DNA of 9,322 nucleotides from Pseudomonadota bacterium (GCA_021805485.1 JAJZFF010000530.1:1-9322); one strand, 5' to 3'. Counted from the first letter of the stretch, positions 1-7,706 are shown. Notes: a model not told the origin generated them from the sequence alone. Numbers and translations are program-made.

Positions 1-21
1 CGTGGCGCAATTGATCAGCGC

Positions 22-29
22 AAGGGGGA
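22..29 (+). promoter_or_regulatory. Ribosome binding site of gcl
   Basis: The purine run AAGGGGGAA ends about four bases before the gcl ATG and decides the start in a frame that is otherwise open to the window edge. A TGA at 12-14 in another frame could be the stop of an upstream gene, but too little sequence is present to name one. Confidence 0.55.
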
Positions 30-33
30 AGCG

Positions 34-1860
34 ATGGCCAGGATGAAGGCGGTGGACGCGGCGGTGCGCGTGCTGGAGCGCGAAGGCATCAGCGTTGCTT
101 TCGGCGTGCCCGGGGCGGCGATCAATCCGTTCTATGCGGCGCTGAAGCGGCGCGGCTCGATCCGGCACATCCTCGCCCGCCATGTCGAGGGCGCCTCGCA
201 CATGGCGGACGGCTACACCCGTGCCAGTCCCGGCAATATCGGCGTCTGCATCGGCACCTCCGGCCCGGCCGGCACCGACATGATCACCGGCCTCTACACC
301 GCGCTCGCCGATTCCGTGCCCATCCTCTGCATCACCGGCCAGGCGCCGCGTGCCAAGCTCTACAAGGAGGATTTCCAGGCGGTCGACATCGAGACCATCG
401 CCCGGGGCGTGACCAAATGGTCGGTCTGCGTGCGCGAGCCGGCTCTGGTGCCGATGGTCTTCCAGCAGGCCTTCCACGTCATGCGCTCCGGCCGTCCGGG
501 CCCGGTGCTCATCGATCTGCCGATCGACGTGCAGATGGCGGAGATCGATTTCGACGAGGATACCTACGAGCCGCTGCCGGTCTACAAGCCCGCGGCGAGC
601 CGCCGGCAGGCGGAGAAGGCGCTGGCGATGCTGAACGAGGCCGAGCGGCCGCTGATCGTCGCCGGCGGCGGCATCATCAACGCCGACGCCGCCGACCTGC
701 TCGTCGAGTTCGCCGAACTCACCGGCATTCCAGTGATCCCGACGCTGATGGGCTGGGGCACGATCCCCGACGACCATCCGCTGATGGCCGGCATGGTCGG
801 GCTGCAGACCAGCCACCGCTACGGCAACGCCACTTTTCTCGAATCCGATTTCGTGCTCGGCATCGGCAATCGCTGGGCCAACCGCCATACCGGCTCGGTC
901 GAGGTCTATACCAAGGGCCGGAAATTCGTCCATGTCGATATCGAGCCGACGCAGATCGGCCGCGTCTTCGGGCCCGATTTCGGCATCGTCTCCGACGCCC
1001 GCGCCGCGCTCGTCCAGTTCATCGAGGTGGCGCGCGCCATGCGCGCCGCCGGCACCTTGCAGGACCGCGCCGCCTGGGCGGCTTCGTGCCTGCATCGCAA
1101 GCGCAACATGCTGCGCCGCAGCCATTTCGACCAGGTGCCGCTGAAGCCGCAGCGCGTCTATCAGGAGATGAACGAGGTCTTCGACCGCGACACCTGCTAC
1201 GTCACCACCATCGGCCTGTCGCAGATCGCCGGCGCGCAGTTCCTCCACGTCTATCGGCCACGCAACTGGATCAATTGCGGCCAGGCCGGTCCGCTCGGCT
1301 GGACCCTGCCGGCCGCGCTCGGCGTGCGCGCCGCGGATCCGGAGCGGAAGATCGTCGCGCTCTCCGGCGACTATGATTTCCAGTTCATGCTCGAGGAACT
1401 CGCCGTCGGCGCCCAGCACAAGCTGCCCTATCTGCACGTGGTGGTGAACAACTCCTATCTCGGCCTGATCCGCCAGGCGCAGCGCGGCTTCGAGATGGAT
1501 TTCGAGGTCAGTCTCGCCTTCGACAACATCAACGCCGCCACCGAGGCCGGCGCCGTGCCGGGCTATGGCGTGGACCATGTCGCCGTCGCCGAGGGGCTGG
1601 GCTGCAAGGCGGTGCGGGTCAAGAGCCCGAACGAGTTCAAGGAGGCGTTCGCGCGGGCCGAGGCGCTGATGCGCGAGCATCAGGTGCCGGTGGTGCTGGA
1701 ATTCATCCTCGAGCGCGTCACCAACATCGCCATGGGGACCGAGGTCGACAGCGTCAACGAGTTCGAGGACATTCTGTGCCTCGACCCGAGCCTTTCGATT
1801 CGCAAGAGTCAGGACATGAGCGCCGCGCGCGCTCTGACCCCGGCCGGCGCGCCGCGCTGA
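34..1860 (+). CDS. gcl: Glyoxylate carboligase (tartronate-semialdehyde synthase)
   Basis: This ThDP- and FAD-dependent enzyme condenses two glyoxylate molecules to tartronate semialdehyde and CO2, in the cytoplasmic glycerate pathway for glyoxylate, glycolate or allantoin carbon. The 608-aa product follows E. coli Gcl (593 aa) almost end to end. Val51, in the segment [18 protein letters not shown], is the family hallmark: nearly all other ThDP enzymes have a catalytic Glu there. The ThDP/Mg motif runs from G445-D446 to N472-N473. The extra length comes from a short insertion before GYGVDHV and a slightly longer C-terminus. The ATG is preceded by a purine-rich AGGGGGAA ribosome binding site. 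The reading frame stays open to the window edge, but the RBS and family N-terminus (MA-M-AVDAA) fix this start. The neighbour glxR supplies the next step. Confidence 0.97.
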   Translation: MARMKAVDAAVRVLEREGISVAFGVPGAAINPFYAALKRRGSIRHILARHVEGASHMADGYTRASPGNIGVCIGTSGPAGTDMITGLYTALADSVPILCITGQAPRAKLYKEDFQAVDIETIARGVTKWSVCVREPALVPMVFQQAFHVMRSGRPGPVLIDLPIDVQMAEIDFDEDTYEPLPVYKPAASRRQAEKALAMLNEAERPLIVAGGGIINADAADLLVEFAELTGIPVIPTLMGWGTIPDDHPLMAGMVGLQTSHRYGNATFLESDFVLGIGNRWANRHTGSVEVYTKGRKFVHVDIEPTQIGRVFGPDFGIVSDARAALVQFIEVARAMRAAGTLQDRAAWAASCLHRKRNMLRRSHFDQVPLKPQRVYQEMNEVFDRDTCYVTTIGLSQIAGAQFLHVYRPRNWINCGQAGPLGWTLPAALGVRAADPERKIVALSGDYDFQFMLEELAVGAQHKLPYLHVVVNNSYLGLIRQAQRGFEMDFEVSLAFDNINAATEAGAVPGYGVDHVAVAEGLGCKAVRVKSPNEFKEAFARAEALMREHQVPVVLEFILERVTNIAMGTEVDSVNEFEDILCLDPSLSIRKSQDMSAARALTPAGAPR

Positions 1861-1880
1861 AGCCGGGCGGTTCATTTGCC

Positions 1881-1886
1881 AGGAGG
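1881..1886 (+). promoter_or_regulatory. Strong ribosome binding site of glxR
   Basis: A perfect AGGAGG lies nine bases before the ATG at 1896. It decides the start against the in-frame upstream extension into gcl. Confidence 0.85.
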
Positions 1887-1895
1887 AACCATCGC

Positions 1896-2786
1896 ATGAC
1901 TACGATCGGCTTCATCGGTCTCGGAATCATGGGCCGGCCCATGGCCTCCCATCTGATCGCGGGCGGCCACCGGCTGTTCGTGCACGACATCGTCCCGCCG
2001 CCGGCGGCGCTGATCGAGCAGGGCGCGATGCCCTGCACCAGCGGCCGCGAGGTGGCGCGGATGGCCGAGGTGATCATCGTCATGGTGCCCGACACGCCCC
2101 ATGTCGAGGCGGTGCTGTTCGGCAAGGATGGCGTCGCCGAGGGGCTCGCGCCGGGCAAGATCGTCGTCGACATGAGCTCGATCTCGCCCATCGCGACCAA
2201 GGACTTCGCCAAGCGCGTCAACGAGCTCGGCTGCGACTACCTGGACGCGCCGGTCTCCGGCGGCGAGGTCGGCGCCAAGGCCGCCAGCCTCACCATCATG
2301 GTCGGCGGGCCGGAGCGGGCGTTCAACGCGGTGAAGCCGCTGTTCGAGCTGATGGGCAAGAACATCACCCTGGTCGGCGGCAACGGCGACGGCCAGACCA
2401 CGAAGGTCGCCAACCAGATCATCGTCGCGCTGACCATCGAGGCGGTGGGCGAGGCGCTGCTGTTCGCCTCCAAGGCCGGCGCCGACCCGGCGCGCGTGCG
2501 CCAGGCGCTGATGGGTGGCTTCGCCAACTCGCGCATCCTCGAAGTCCATGGCGAGCGCATGATCGCGCGCAATTTCGCCCCCGGCTTCCGCATCGAGCTG
2601 CACCAGAAGGATCTCAACCTGGCGCTGTCCGGCGCCCGCTCGCTCGGCATCAGCCTGCCGAACACGGCGACCTGCCAGGAACTGTTCAACGCCGCCGCCG
2701 CCGCCGGCGGGTCGGCGTGGGACCATTCCGGCATGGTGCGCGTGCTGGAGAAGCTCGCCTGCCACGAGATCGGCACGAAGGCGTAG
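1896..2786 (+). CDS. glxR: 2-hydroxy-3-oxopropionate reductase (tartronate semialdehyde reductase)
   Basis: This NAD(P)H-dependent enzyme reduces tartronate semialdehyde, the product of Gcl, to D-glycerate. The 296-aa protein belongs to the beta-hydroxyacid dehydrogenase family. It has the N-terminal Rossmann motif GLGIMG (residues 8-13), the substrate-binding DAPVSGG (117-123), the catalytic Lys170 with Asn174 in KVANQ, and the late HQKDLNLA segment. Long stretches match E. coli GlxR as I recall it, which favours GlxR over the paralogue GarR. The frame is open back to 1776, but the ATG at 1896 has an AGGAGG nine bases upstream and gives the family N-terminus, so the longer reading, which overlaps gcl, is rejected. 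The 35-bp gap to gcl implies one operon. Confidence 0.95.
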   Translation: MTTIGFIGLGIMGRPMASHLIAGGHRLFVHDIVPPPAALIEQGAMPCTSGREVARMAEVIIVMVPDTPHVEAVLFGKDGVAEGLAPGKIVVDMSSISPIATKDFAKRVNELGCDYLDAPVSGGEVGAKAASLTIMVGGPERAFNAVKPLFELMGKNITLVGGNGDGQTTKVANQIIVALTIEAVGEALLFASKAGADPARVRQALMGGFANSRILEVHGERMIARNFAPGFRIELHQKDLNLALSGARSLGISLPNTATCQELFNAAAAAGGSAWDHSGMVRVLEKLACHEIGTKA

Positions 2787-2805
2787 CGCGATCCACCGTC
2801 GTACC

Positions 2806-2829
2806 GGCCGCCGACGCTCGCCGGCGGCC
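2806..2829 (+). terminator. Inverted repeat after glxR, possible terminator
   Basis: The 8-bp arms GGCCGCCG (2806-2813) and CGGCGGCC (2822-2829) are perfect complements around an 8-nt loop, 19 bp past the glxR stop. No U-tract follows, only GCGGTTGGGGG, so it may protect the 3' end or pause polymerase rather than act as an intrinsic terminator. Confidence 0.4.
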
Positions 2830-2851
2830 GCGGTTGGGGGCTTAGGATCGC

Positions 2852-2877
2852 GAGGTCGCCGAGAGCGCTGCGACCTC
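2852..2877. repeat. Second inverted repeat downstream of glxR
   Basis: The arms GAGGTCGC (2852-2859) and GCGACCTC (2870-2877) are perfect 8-bp complements with a 10-nt loop. They stand 22 bp beyond the first hairpin. The tandem arrangement could mark the operon end or a small structured element. There is no T-run on either side. Confidence 0.35.
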
Positions 2878-2944
2878 TACCGGTCACGATTTGCTGTGGC
2901 CGCCAGGGGGCCAGATCCAGTCGATAGCGTTCCGAAGCGGCACG

Positions 2945-3388
2945 TCACATTCGCCAGACGGCAAATCCGCAGGAGGCCGCGAAGAACCACCCTACAAATG
3001 ATGCCGACGTGCATAGGAAATTCAGAATATTATAAATTGCACCGAAAGGCCCGCTATTGAAGTTTTCAGAAGATGGAATTGACAATAAAATTCCTACAAA
3101 TCCACCAACCAATAACATGCGTCTCAAAAATCTATCGGATATGCTACCCTTTTCAAGGATTTTAGTTATTCTGCTATTAACAGCATACGAATTTGATATT
3201 ATTAGCGAAATAGCTATCGCAAATATACGAACAACTATAAGCGGCAAGGCATATCTATCGATATTGTACCACATTATTCTCGTAGAAAATATAATATCGC
3301 CGAATAGTACTGCCGACCAAATCGTGATACCTGTGATGCCTGCGCGCACAAGGTTTGAGCGATTTATGATCTTCGGTTCATCTAGCAT
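2945..3388 (-). CDS. Small multi-pass membrane protein, unknown function
   Basis: I do not recognise this 147-aa protein. It has four hydrophobic stretches likely to span the membrane: about residues 13-34, 47-66, 89-105 and 113-145. The loop between the second and third (near KILEKGSISDRFLRR) is basic and probably cytoplasmic. There is no signal-peptidase site and no catalytic motif. The ATG at 3388 is preceded by AAAGGTG at good spacing; a TTG one codon earlier is the alternative start. It fills the AT-rich island and has no partner gene, with glxR convergent on one side and broken transposases on the other. A shadow frame on the + strand (from 3057) is also open, but the hydrophobic periodicity and the RBS favour this strand. 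It may be a stranded cargo gene. Confidence 0.6.
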   Translation of the reverse strand: MLDEPKIINRSNLVRAGITGITIWSAVLFGDIIFSTRIMWYNIDRYALPLIVVRIFAIAISLIISNSYAVNSRITKILEKGSISDRFLRRMLLVGGFVGILLSIPSSENFNSGPFGAIYNILNFLCTSASFVGWFFAASCGFAVWRM

Positions 3389-3420
3389 CAAAGCACCTTT
3401 TGCGTACGGAGTTCTTTGCC
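2975..3420. other. AT-rich island of foreign composition
   Basis: By hand count, 3061-3300 is 79 G+C in 240 bases (33%), while the flanking genes are visibly close to two thirds G+C or more. The shift is abrupt on the left, around 2975, and fades on the right, around 3420, at the junction with transposase debris. Such a step is normally a sign of recent horizontal acquisition from an AT-rich donor. The limits given are approximate. The island essentially consists of one small membrane-protein gene. Confidence 0.75.
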
Positions 3421-3431
3421 GCCGATTTAAG

Positions 3432-3450
3432 GCTGTGTCGAAGCTGTGTC
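3432..3450. repeat. Short direct repeat GCTGTGTC, 11-bp period
   Basis: GCTGTGTC occurs at 3432-3439 and again at 3443-3450, separated by GAA. The 11-bp period puts both copies on the same helix face, 44-62 bp upstream of the membrane-protein start on the - strand. It could be a regulator site or part of a degraded insertion-sequence end. It is too short to decide. Confidence 0.35.
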
Positions 3451-3477
3451 AGCATGACGCTGGCCTGATGTCCAGAG

Positions 3478-3491
3478 TAAATCGCGATTTA
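3478..3491. repeat. 14-bp perfect palindrome TAAATCGCGATTTA
   Basis: TAAATCGCGATTTA is identical to its reverse complement, with no spacer. It lies about 90 bp upstream of the membrane-protein start on the - strand, at the end of the putative transposase N-terminal fragment. Possible readings are a dimeric repressor operator or a remnant from a mobile element. Confidence 0.45.
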
Positions 3492-3596
3492 TCAGGGAAG
3501 CAACACCCGCGAGGAGGTCGCTATATGGACCAGACCCATCCGCGCGAACTCCGCCGCCGAGTGATCCAGATTGGTGATCGCGATCGCCTCGCCCAT
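3492..3596 (-). pseudogene. Possible N-terminal fragment of an IS630-type transposase
   Basis: A 34-codon reading frame with a good ribosome binding site (GGGACGAGGA just before the ATG at 3596) begins MGEAIAITNLDHSAAEF. I recognise this as resembling the start of IS630-family transposases, where an 'AI-IT-x-DH-SAAEL' opening precedes the helix-turn-helix. The similarity fades after about 17 residues and the frame ends at a TGA at 3492-3494, so no helix-turn-helix or catalytic domain remains. It runs opposite to the C-terminal fragment at 3701-3943. The call rests on a short match from memory and is tentative. Confidence 0.35.
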
Positions 3597-3700
3597 TCCT
3601 CGTCCCTACCCCCGAATCGACGTCCAGAGGCATCGAATCAGGACCACAACCTTTCGGGAAGGCCCAGAGAGTCAGGAACCGGGGCGGCTGGTATTACCCA

Positions 3701-3943
3701 CAGCTGCTACACCACCAGGCGGGACAGGACCTCACCCTGCTGCATTTGCCTCCCTACAGCCCGGAACTGAACCCGGTCGAGAACGTCTCGGCCTTCCTGC
3801 GGGCCAACCAGCTCAGCAACCGGGTCTTCGGTACCTACGAGACGATCGTCGACGCCTGCTGCGATGCCTGGAACTGGCTCATCCGCCAGCCCGAACGCAT
3901 CACCTCAATCGGCCACCGCACATGGGCGTCGGTCAATCAATGA
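3701..3943 (+). pseudogene. C-terminal remnant of an IS630-family transposase
   Basis: The frame that ends in TGA at 3941-3943 encodes LTLLHLPPYSPELNPVEN followed by AFLRANQLSNRVF and DACCDAWNWL. This is the hallmark C-terminal end of IS630/Tc1-type DDE transposases, with the third catalytic acid in the PELNPVEN block. Just upstream, HHQAGQDLTLL looks like the usual D-x-AGWH segment with about ten residues deleted, so the second catalytic Asp is replaced. The first Asp region and the DNA-binding domain are absent: the frame opens only at 3578, and its first 40 or so codons show no family resemblance. The element is inactive. The ends and terminal inverted repeats could not be found. Confidence 0.8.
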
Positions 3944-3976
3944 CACCGTGCGTATAAGCTCCTCCGGAGCGCGACT

Positions 3977-4013
3977 TAGGCCCGCCAAACCAACCAACGG
4001 CGAAGCGGGCCTA
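3977..4013. repeat. Inverted repeat, REP-like or terminator
   Basis: Perfect 9-bp arms TAGGCCCGC (3977-3985) and GCGGGCCTA (4005-4013) flank a 19-nt loop. It sits between the transposase remnant and the 3' end of the flavoprotein gene, so it could close transcription from either side, although no T-run follows. Confidence 0.4.
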
Positions 4014-4050
4014 CCGGGTCCGCTGCCGGCAAGCGGCGGCGGCAGCCGAT

Positions 4051-4068
4051 GGTGGGCTGAAGCCCACC
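4051..4068. repeat. REP-like palindrome downstream of the flavoprotein gene
   Basis: GGTGGGCT and AGCCCACC form a perfect 8-bp inverted repeat with GA at the centre, followed by CTACG. The form 'GTAGGGTGGGCTTCAGCCCACC' is a dispersed repeat I have met in many bacterial chromosomes, usually just past gene ends, as here, 10 bp beyond the stop on the - strand. It may serve as a 3'-end stabiliser or terminator of the pnp-side transcript. Confidence 0.55.
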
Positions 4069-4078
4069 CTACGCCGCC

Positions 4079-5491
4079 CTACCGCCCCGTCAGGATGCGC
4101 TCCACCAGCTGGCGCACCGTCGGCACGTAGCCGTTCGAATAGAACGGGTCCGAGCCGAAGCGGAAGGCGTTGTGGCCGCTGAACATGAGGTTGTCCTCGA
4201 CGGCGGCGGCGTCGTTGCCCGAATGGCCGATCGTCTGCAGCGTCTTCTGGATGCAGAAGCTGCGCGGGTCCGCCTTCTTGCCGGTGCTGTACTCCGGGCC
4301 CTCCTGGCTCCAGTTGGAGAAGCGGCACTGGCTGAGGCAGGCCATGCAGGCGGTCTGGTCGGCGAGAATCTCGCGCGCCTTTTCCGGGGTGACGAAGATC
4401 AGCGTCGAATCGGGCGTGCGCATCGCCTCGCTGAAGCCCTCCGCCTCCCAGCCGCGCGCGCGCTCGGCATCGGGCTGGGTCAGGAACACGATGCGCTTGC
4501 GCGGCCCGACGCCGTATTCCGCGACATGCTCGCCCACCGGCTCGGTGGTGTAGGCGACCTGGCGCTCGTTGCGCTCGCGCAGCTCCCGGATGAAGCCGTT
4601 GTTGACGGCGCTGGAATAGAATCCGGTCGGGCTGAAATGGTTGAGGAAGATATCCCCCTCCTTCAGCGTCAGCAGCCGCCGCTTCCACGCGTCCCCGATC
4701 GGGCTCTCCTGCGTCAGCAGCGGGCGCGTGCCGAACTGGAAGGCGATCGGCCCGAGCTCGGGATTGTCGATCCAGTCCTCCCACTCCTCCAGCCACCAGA
4801 CGCCGCCGGCCATGATGATCGGCGTGTCGCCCAAGCCGAATTCGCGCATCAGCTTGCGCAGCGCGTGCACGCGCGGATACGGGTCCTCGGGCTTGTGCGG
4901 ATCCTCGGTGTTGGAGAGCCCGTTATGCCCGCCCGCCAGCCAGGGATCCTCGTAGACGACGCCGCCGAGCAGTGCCGCGGCCTTGTGGTAGGCGCGCTTC
5001 CACAGCGCGTTGAAGGCGCGCGCGGAGGAGACGATCGGGTAGTAGTGGACGCCGAACCTGGCCGCGATCTCCGACAGCCGATAGGGCATCCCGGCGCCGC
5101 AGGTGAGGCCGTTGATCAGCCCGCGCGCGCCTTCCAGCACGCCGGTGATGACGCGCTCGGCGCCCGCCATCTCCCACAGGATGTTGGCGTGCACGCGCCC
5201 CTTGCCGGCGGCCAGCTCATAGGCGCGCCGGGCCTGGGTGATGCCGCCCTGGATGGCGTAGGCGATCAGCTCCTCGTGGCGGTCCCGCCGCGTGCGGCCG
5301 TGATAGAGCTGCGGGATCCAGTTGCCCTCGGCGTCGTAGCTGTCGGCATTCACCGCGCTGAACGTGCCGACACCGCCGCCGGCGGCCCAGTGGCCGGCGG
5401 AAATGCCGTTCGAAATGGCGACGCCCTTGCCGCCTTCGACCAGCGGCAGAACCTCGACACCCCCCATGCGGATCGCGTTGATCGCCTTCAT
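4079..5491 (-). CDS. Nitronate monooxygenase-family FMN flavoprotein with Cys-rich C-terminal extension
   Basis: The N-terminal two thirds of this 470-aa protein match the 2-nitropropane dioxygenase/nitronate monooxygenase TIM-barrel family. Visible signs are the phosphate/FMN-contacting G-rich N-terminus (ISAGHWAAGGGVGTFS, 30-45), AGGHNG (186-191) with His189 at the position of the family's catalytic His, IIMAGGV (225-231), and FGTRPLLTQES (253-263). Family members oxidise alkyl nitronates or reduce quinones; the substrate here is unknown. At about 140 residues beyond a normal length, a C-terminal extension carries Cys382, Cys385, Cys389 and Cys413 (C-x2-C-x3-C-x23-C), which could hold a metal or Fe-S cluster. 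The frame is open to 5578, overlapping pnp; the ATG at 5491, with GAGGA upstream and a family-like N-terminus, is preferred. It lies 61 bp downstream of pnp and is possibly cotranscribed. Confidence 0.8.
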   Translation of the reverse strand: MKAINAIRMGGVEVLPLVEGGKGVAISNGISAGHWAAGGGVGTFSAVNADSYDAEGNWIPQLYHGRTRRDRHEELIAYAIQGGITQARRAYELAAGKGRVHANILWEMAGAERVITGVLEGARGLINGLTCGAGMPYRLSEIAARFGVHYYPIVSSARAFNALWKRAYHKAAALLGGVVYEDPWLAGGHNGLSNTEDPHKPEDPYPRVHALRKLMREFGLGDTPIIMAGGVWWLEEWEDWIDNPELGPIAFQFGTRPLLTQESPIGDAWKRRLLTLKEGDIFLNHFSPTGFYSSAVNNGFIRELRERNERQVAYTTEPVGEHVAEYGVGPRKRIVFLTQPDAERARGWEAEGFSEAMRTPDSTLIFVTPEKAREILADQTACMACLSQCRFSNWSQEGPEYSTGKKADPRSFCIQKTLQTIGHSGNDAAAVEDNLMFSGHNAFRFGSDPFYSNGYVPTVRQLVERILTGR

Positions 5492-5531
5492 CGCCGTCCT
5501 CGCCCCCCCGGCCGTCCGCTCTGTCCGCTGG

Positions 5532-5551
5532 CCGCCGTCTGTGCGCGGCGG
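5532..5551 (-). terminator. Small hairpin immediately after pnp
   Basis: On the - strand, CCGCCG and CGGCGG pair around an 8-nt loop, one base past the pnp TAA. No U-run follows. It may stabilise the pnp 3' end or weakly attenuate reading into the flavoprotein gene. Confidence 0.3.
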
Positions 5552-5552
5552 A

Positions 5553-7706
5553 TTACTCCGCCGCGTGCTCCTCGTCACGCCGCCCGCCCTTCGGGCCGAC
5601 CTGATCGGAAATGTCCGCCCCCGTGGCCTGGTCGACGACGCGCATCGACAGCTTCACCTTGCCGCGCTCGTCGAAGCCGATCACCTTCACCTTCACCTGG
5701 TCGCCGACATTGACCACGTCGTTGGTCTTGGCGACGCGCCGGGCGGCCAGCTCGCTGATGTGCACGAGCCCGTCGCGCGAGCCGAGGAAGTTGACGAAGG
5801 CACCGAAATCGGCCGTCTTCACCACCTTGCCGTTATAGATCACGCCGAGCTCCGGCTCGGCGACGATGCCGCGGATCCAGTCGATCGCCGCCTGGGACTG
5901 CGTCTCCGACGTGGCCGCGATCTTGATCGTGCCGTCATCCTCGATGTCGATCTTGGTGCCGGTCTGTTCGACGATCTCGCGGATCACCTTGCCGCCGGTG
6001 CCGATCACCTCGCGGATCTTCTCCTTGGGCACGTTGATCACGGTGATGCGCGGCGCCGTCGCGGCGACGTCGTCGCGCGCGCCGGTGATCGCCTTGGCCA
6101 TCTCGCCCAGGATGTGCAGCCGCCCCTCGCGCGCCTGGCCGAGCGCGATCTCCATGATCTCCGGCGTGATCGAGGTGATCTTGATGTCCATCTGCAGGCT
6201 GGTGACGCCGGCCTCGGTGCCGGCGACCTTGAAGTCCATGTCGCCGAGATGGTCCTCGTCGCCGAGGATGTCGGAGAGCACGGCGAATTTGTGGCTCTCC
6301 TTGATCAGCCCCATGGCGATGCCGGCGACCGGCCGCTTCAGCGGCACCCCGGCATCCATCAGCGCCAGCGAACCGCCGCAGACCGTCGCCATCGAGGAGG
6401 AGCCGTTGCTCTCGGTGATCTCGCTAACCACGCGCAGCGTGTAGGGGAAGACATCCTTCGCCGGCAGCAGCGGATGGATCGCCCGCCAGGCGAGCTTGCC
6501 GTGGCCGATCTCGCGCCGCCCCGGGCTGCTCATGCGCCCGGCCTCGCCCACCGAGTAGGGGGGGAAATTGTAGTGCAGCATGAAGTGTTCGCGGTACTCG
6601 CCGCCGAGCGCGTCGATGATCTGCTCGTCCTGCCCGGTGCCGAGCGTGGCGACGCAGAGCGCCTGCGTCTCGCCGCGGGTGAACAGGGCGCTGCCGTGGG
6701 CGCGCGGCAGGATGCCGACCTCCGCCACGATCGGGCGCACCGTCCGGGTGTCGCGCCCGTCGATGCGCAGCCCGGTATCGAGGATGGCGTTGCGGACGAT
6801 GTCCGCTTCCAGCTCCTTGAACACCGCCTTGGCGCGCTCGGTATCGAGCCCTTCCTCGGCCAGGCGCGCCAGCGTCGCCTGCTTGGTGGCGTCGATCCGC
6901 GTATGGCGCGCCTGCTTCTCCCGCTCGCCATAGGCGGCGGCGAGACCGGCGCGGGCCAGCGCGTCCACCCGGGCGGCGAGCGCCTGCTGCTCCGCGGAGG
7001 GCTCCGGCAGCGCCCAGGGCTCCTTGGCGGCGTGCTCGGCGAGCTCGATGATCGCCTGGATCACCGGCTGGAAGGCGGCGTGGCCGAAGGTGACGGCGCC
7101 GAGCATGATGTCCTCGGGCAGCTCGCGGGCCTCGGATTCGACCATCAGCACGCCCTCGGCGGTGCCGGCGACGACGAGGTCGAGCGTCGATTCAGCGACC
7201 TGCGACGCGCTCGGGTTGAGCACGTACTCGCCGTTGATGCGCCCGACGCGGGCGGCGCCGATGGGGCCGAAGAAGGGGATGCCGGACAGGGTGAGCGCCG
7301 CCGAGCAGCCGACCATGGCGACGGTCGCCGGGTCGTTCTCGAGATCGTGGCTGAGCACGGTGGCGATGACCTGGACCTCGTTGCGGAAGCCGGCCGGGAA
7401 GAGCGGACGGATCGGCCGGTCGATCAACCGGCTCGTCAGCGTCTCGAACTCGCTCGGCCGCCCCTCGCGCTTGAAGAACCCGCCCGGGATCTTGCCGGCG
7501 GCGAAGGCCTTTTCCTGGTAGTGCACGGTCAGCGGGAAGAAATCCTGGCCGGGCTTGGCCGTGCGGGCGCCGACCGCGGTGCAGAGCACGATCGTGTCGC
7601 CGTAGCTGACCAGCACCGCGCCATCCGCCTGGCGGGCGATCTTGCCGGTCTCCAGCACGAGCTTGCGCCCGCCCCAGTCGAGTTCCTTGCGGAAATAGTT
7701 GAACAT
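5553..7706 (-). CDS. pnp: Polyribonucleotide nucleotidyltransferase (PNPase)
   Basis: PNPase is the phosphorolytic 3'-to-5' exoribonuclease of the degradosome; it forms a trimeric ring in the cytoplasm. The 717-aa protein (E. coli 711) has every domain. The first RNase PH domain contains [10 protein letters not shown] (77-86). An all-helical linker spans about 230-310. The second RNase PH domain carries the catalytic Asp485, Asp491 and Lys493 in [14 protein letters not shown] domain (about 553-600) has the GTGG loop at 569-572, and an S1 domain (about 618-690) ends in VKLSMR. The start MFNYFRKEL at 7706 is the usual alphaproteobacterial one. ATG at 7715, three codons earlier, is the alternative, with GAGG only two bases from it but 11 from 7706. 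The frame open to 7838 is unsupported. Confidence 0.98.
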   Translation of the reverse strand: MFNYFRKELDWGGRKLVLETGKIARQADGAVLVSYGDTIVLCTAVGARTAKPGQDFFPLTVHYQEKAFAAGKIPGGFFKREGRPSEFETLTSRLIDRPIRPLFPAGFRNEVQVIATVLSHDLENDPATVAMVGCSAALTLSGIPFFGPIGAARVGRINGEYVLNPSASQVAESTLDLVVAGTAEGVLMVESEARELPEDIMLGAVTFGHAAFQPVIQAIIELAEHAAKEPWALPEPSAEQQALAARVDALARAGLAAAYGEREKQARHTRIDATKQATLARLAEEGLDTERAKAVFKELEADIVRNAILDTGLRIDGRDTRTVRPIVAEVGILPRAHGSALFTRGETQALCVATLGTGQDEQIIDALGGEYREHFMLHYNFPPYSVGEAGRMSSPGRREIGHGKLAWRAIHPLLPAKDVFPYTLRVVSEITESNGSSSMATVCGGSLALMDAGVPLKRPVAGIAMGLIKESHKFAVLSDILGDEDHLGDMDFKVAGTEAGVTSLQMDIKITSITPEIMEIALGQAREGRLHILGEMAKAITGARDDVAATAPRITVINVPKEKIREVIGTGGKVIREIVEQTGTKIDIEDDGTIKIAATSETQSQAAIDWIRGIVAEPELGVIYNGKVVKTADFGAFVNFLGSRDGLVHISELAARRVAKTNDVVNVGDQVKVKVIGFDERGKVKLSMRVVDQATGADISDQVGPKGGRRDEEHAAE

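Noticed and set aside
1..33. Tail of an upstream gene ending at the TGA at 12-14 or at 44-46.
   Set aside because: At most a dozen codons are visible, so neither frame can be supported.
3525..3600. The + strand start MDQTHPRELRRRV as a transposase N-terminus in line with the C-terminal fragment.
   Set aside because: 'ELRRRV' looks faintly like an IS630 opening, but no helix-turn-helix follows and the frame differs from the C-terminal fragment; the - strand reading in the same place fits better.
3057..3770. A 237-codon + strand frame across the AT-rich island and transposase debris.
   Set aside because: It runs antisense to the membrane protein and then continues through IS debris in a frame that does not match the transposase. 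It lacks any recognisable domain and its composition changes midway.
2787..4078. A new defence or mobile system in the accessory patch.
   Set aside because: Only one small membrane gene and dead transposase fragments are present; there is no nuclease, ATPase, methyltransferase, reverse transcriptase or repeat array to support a system.
4172..5713. A 513-codon + strand frame opposite the flavoprotein gene.
   Set aside because: It is a typical shadow frame in GC-rich DNA: low-complexity Ala/Arg/Asp/Gly-rich, and antisense to a gene with clear family motifs.
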